15,550 nucleotides of DNA. Source: Candidatus Delongbacteria bacterium. GTDB lineage: Bacteria > Delongbacteria > UBA4055. The notes below the pieces were generated by a model, which did no database searches, had not been told where the DNA came from, and saw only the letters and a program-made list of their open reading frames with translations. The position numbers were made by a program, and so were the translations under genes. The first letter of the stretch is position 1. Each line of letters begins with the position of its first letter. The stretch lies in NCBI GenBank assembly GCA_027858795.1, contig JAQICF010000201.1, forward strand, positions 1 to 15,550, given 5' to 3'. This document shows positions 13,776-15,550 of the stretch, piece after piece.

Positions 13776-15550
13776 CTATAATTGGGGTCTTATTTTAGTG
13801 GTAATCTTTCTATTAGAGTTATTAATAATTGATTGCGGATATTTTAAGAAATTTAATATTTTAATTGCATTTGTTGTTTCTGCAATACCTTCCTTTATCT
13901 GATAATCAAAATTTAGATCATTTTTATTGATACTATCATTGAAGTGATAACAGCTGTAAAATTCACCTAATTCAGAAGTTATCTCAAGATCATGAGTCGC
14001 AACTACAACAAGTGAGTTTTTGCGGATAATATATTTTAAAATTTCCTCCGAAGCACTTACTCTTTCTATCGAATTTGTACCTGATAATAACTCATCAATT
14101 AAACATAATGTGTTTATATCTGATTCTGATGATTTAACAATTTTCAATAACCGCTCTGCCTCAGCATAATAAAAACTTTTCCCTTTTGATAAATTATCTG
14201 ATTTACTTATAGAACTTATCACCTTAAATAAATTCCCTTTGTAACTAGTTCCTAAACATGTGATAATTGTCTGAGATAAAATTGTATTGATTCCTAGAGT
14301 TCTTAAAAATGTTGTTTTGCCTGACATATTTGCACCAGTTATCAATATTCCTTTACCCATGATTTTAATGGAGTTCGGAACAGGATTAGCTACCAACGGA
14401 TGTACGATATTTGTCGCTTTGATATAAACTGCATTTTCATCAAAAACAGGTGTTGTATAATTTGCTAAAGATTTTCTGTAAGAAGCTATTGATTGCAAAG
14501 CATCCATCTTCCCAATAAGATTGTAGATTTCTTTTAAATAATTTGTATTTTCATGCATTTCATAAACTGTTGTATAAAACTTTTTTGATTCTAACAGGAA
14601 AAAAATATTTATAAATTTAAGAGCTAGATTTAATATTCCTTCACCGTGATAAATTATATACAAATTTCTTTTTATTATTTTTTTATACTTCGGTGCAATA
14701 ATCTTTATTCTATCTTGAAATTTTTCGATACCCGTTTCTTTAATCGAGCTGATTGACACAGCAGTTCCTAATAATGATTTTAAATAAAGAATAGATGTAG
14801 GTTTGAAAGGATATCTTTTACTAGCGTAGAGATAGATTAATAAATTAACTAGAAAAATTGGAAAAACAATAAATAGTGTTGCTTGTTCTCCAAAATAAAA
14901 AGGTGACAATACGGATAAAAAGGCAATTATCGAAAACATATTTAAAACGTTCTTCAATGATTTGGTATAGCTATAATTTCCCCATAAGATTTTAGTTATA
15001 TCATAGCTGTTGTCTTTATCTAGGTGTGATAGATAAAATTGTACTTTTTCTCTTAATGGTACATCGTTTTCAAATAATTCAATAAATTTTTTACGTAATT
15101 CAATACTTTTAATATCAAATAAAGGATTTCGTAATATTTTATATAAATATATTTCTCCAGGAGTTGTAAAAGTTATATCAATTTTTGCAAATATATCATC
15201 AAAGTTTAAATCGTACCAAGTTTGATCATCAACTACATATTTGTAATCAACATTTGATTCTGCTAATAAATAACGTTCTTTTATTTTTTTAAAGTGCCTT
15301 TTTCTTATTAACTCTTTACCCCATAAATTTTTTATCCTCCCCAAAGTTATTAGAGTACTATTTTTTGAATAAAAATAGACAAAAGGGATAAGTGTTAAAA
15401 TAACTATTGCTAGATAAATAAGTCCCAAATTAAATAGTAAAACCAAAGAAACAATAATGCTTAAAAAGAAAATAGCTCTAAATAATTTCATATAATTTGT
15501 GTATTTAATTATTTCATTTTTTAATATTTCCTGATCGTGAATGTTTTGCA
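13776..15550 (-). CDS. Membrane-anchored MutS-like ATPase (5' end probably beyond the window)
   Basis: From the first in-window ATG (15491) the protein has 571 residues. Four hydrophobic segments are visible (about 6-22, 24-41, 182-199 and 205-223). The C-terminal third is a MutS domain V ATPase: HPLV (364-367), Walker A TGANMSGKTT (385-394), SFYYAEAERL, Walker B CLIDELLSGT (463-472), ATHD (498-501) and the closing TTNAIKIL. The lever and clamp region is reduced, and no N-terminal mismatch-recognition domain is seen. It is therefore unlikely to be a mismatch repair enzyme; the role of such membrane MutS-like proteins is unclear to me. No ribosome binding site precedes ATG 15491, and the frame stays open for 19 more codons to the edge. 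That stretch reads as an amphipathic cytoplasmic helix, so the true start is probably outside. It may instead start at 15491, overlapping or closely following an upstream gene. Confidence 0.85.
   Translation of the reverse strand, partial: QNIHDQEILKNEIIKYTNYMKLFRAIFFLSIIVSLVLLFNLGLIYLAIVILTLIPFVYFYSKNSTLITLGRIKNLWGKELIRKRHFKKIKERYLLAESNVDYKYVVDDQTWYDLNFDDIFAKIDITFTTPGEIYLYKILRNPLFDIKSIELRKKFIELFENDVPLREKVQFYLSHLDKDNSYDITKILWGNYSYTKSLKNVLNMFSIIAFLSVLSPFYFGEQATLFIVFPIFLVNLLIYLYASKRYPFKPTSILYLKSLLGTAVSISSIKETGIEKFQDRIKIIAPKYKKIIKRNLYIIYHGEGILNLALKFINIFFLLESKKFYTTVYEMHENTNYLKEIYNLIGKMDALQSIASYRKSLANYTTPVFDENAVYIKATNIVHPLVANPVPNSIKIMGKGILITGANMSGKTTFLRTLGINTILSQTIITCLGTSYKGNLFKVISSISKSDNLSKGKSFYYAEAERLLKIVKSSESDINTLCLIDELLSGTNSIERVSASEEILKYIIRKNSLVVVATHDLEITSELGEFYSCYHFNDSINKNDLNFDYQIKEGIAETTNAIKILNFLKYPQSIINNSNRKITTKIRPQL

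Noticed and set aside
13776..13795. GACC/GGTC hairpin at the end of the MutS-like gene
   Set aside because: The stem is only four pairs and has no T-run, so it is not a convincing terminator.
15514..15549. Possible tail of an upstream gene in another frame, ending in TGA at 15514
   Set aside because: Only eleven codons are visible and nothing identifies a protein. The MutS-like frame is also open here and fits better as its own N-terminus.

Overview
The window is AT-rich, densely packed bacterial DNA in which every supported gene lies on the minus strand, so transcription runs from high to low coordinates. An OmpA-family outer-membrane protein with a signal peptide and a lipoprotein with a lipobox point to a diderm bacterium. 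The style (low GC, TSP3/OmpA protein, Hsp70 variants, TPR-GGDEF proteins, pyrR in a Gram-negative) resembles deep lineages of the FCB group or nearby candidate phyla. That placement is an inference with low confidence. No tRNA, rRNA, CRISPR array or insertion sequence was seen.

In transcription order, a membrane-anchored MutS-like ATPase comes first (13776 to the right edge, start probably outside). After a promoter-bearing gap of 204 bp comes a compact run: an OmpA-like protein, a GrpE-like exchange factor, a TPR plus degenerate J-domain protein, and a DnaK-like Hsp70 of 966 residues. These four form an apparent dedicated chaperone set. The J-like domain has SPN where HPD is expected. The Hsp70 lacks a recognisable helical lid and instead carries an acidic, repeat-bearing tail of about 475 residues.

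Only 29 bp separate the Hsp70 gene from pyrR. A hairpin plus T-tract follows pyrR, then pyrB, pyrC (4-bp overlap) and a fused shikimate dehydrogenase-shikimate kinase gene. These encode two steps of UMP synthesis and two steps of the aromatic amino acid pathway, with PyrR as the likely pyrimidine sensor.

A good sigma70-type promoter overlaps the stop codon of the aro fusion. It probably drives the last group: a lipoprotein with an alpha/beta-hydrolase fold whose nucleophile and histidine are both replaced, a TPR-coiled coil-GGDEF protein with GREEF at its active-site motif, and the start of a further TPR protein that runs off the left edge.

The best candidate for something undescribed is the ompA/grpE-like/J-like/Hsp70 cluster. 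The pseudo-esterase lipoprotein and the GREEF cyclase are secondary points of interest. Start codons were moved inward for three genes (GGDEF protein, lipoprotein, aro fusion) because a clear ribosome binding site sits before an internal ATG.
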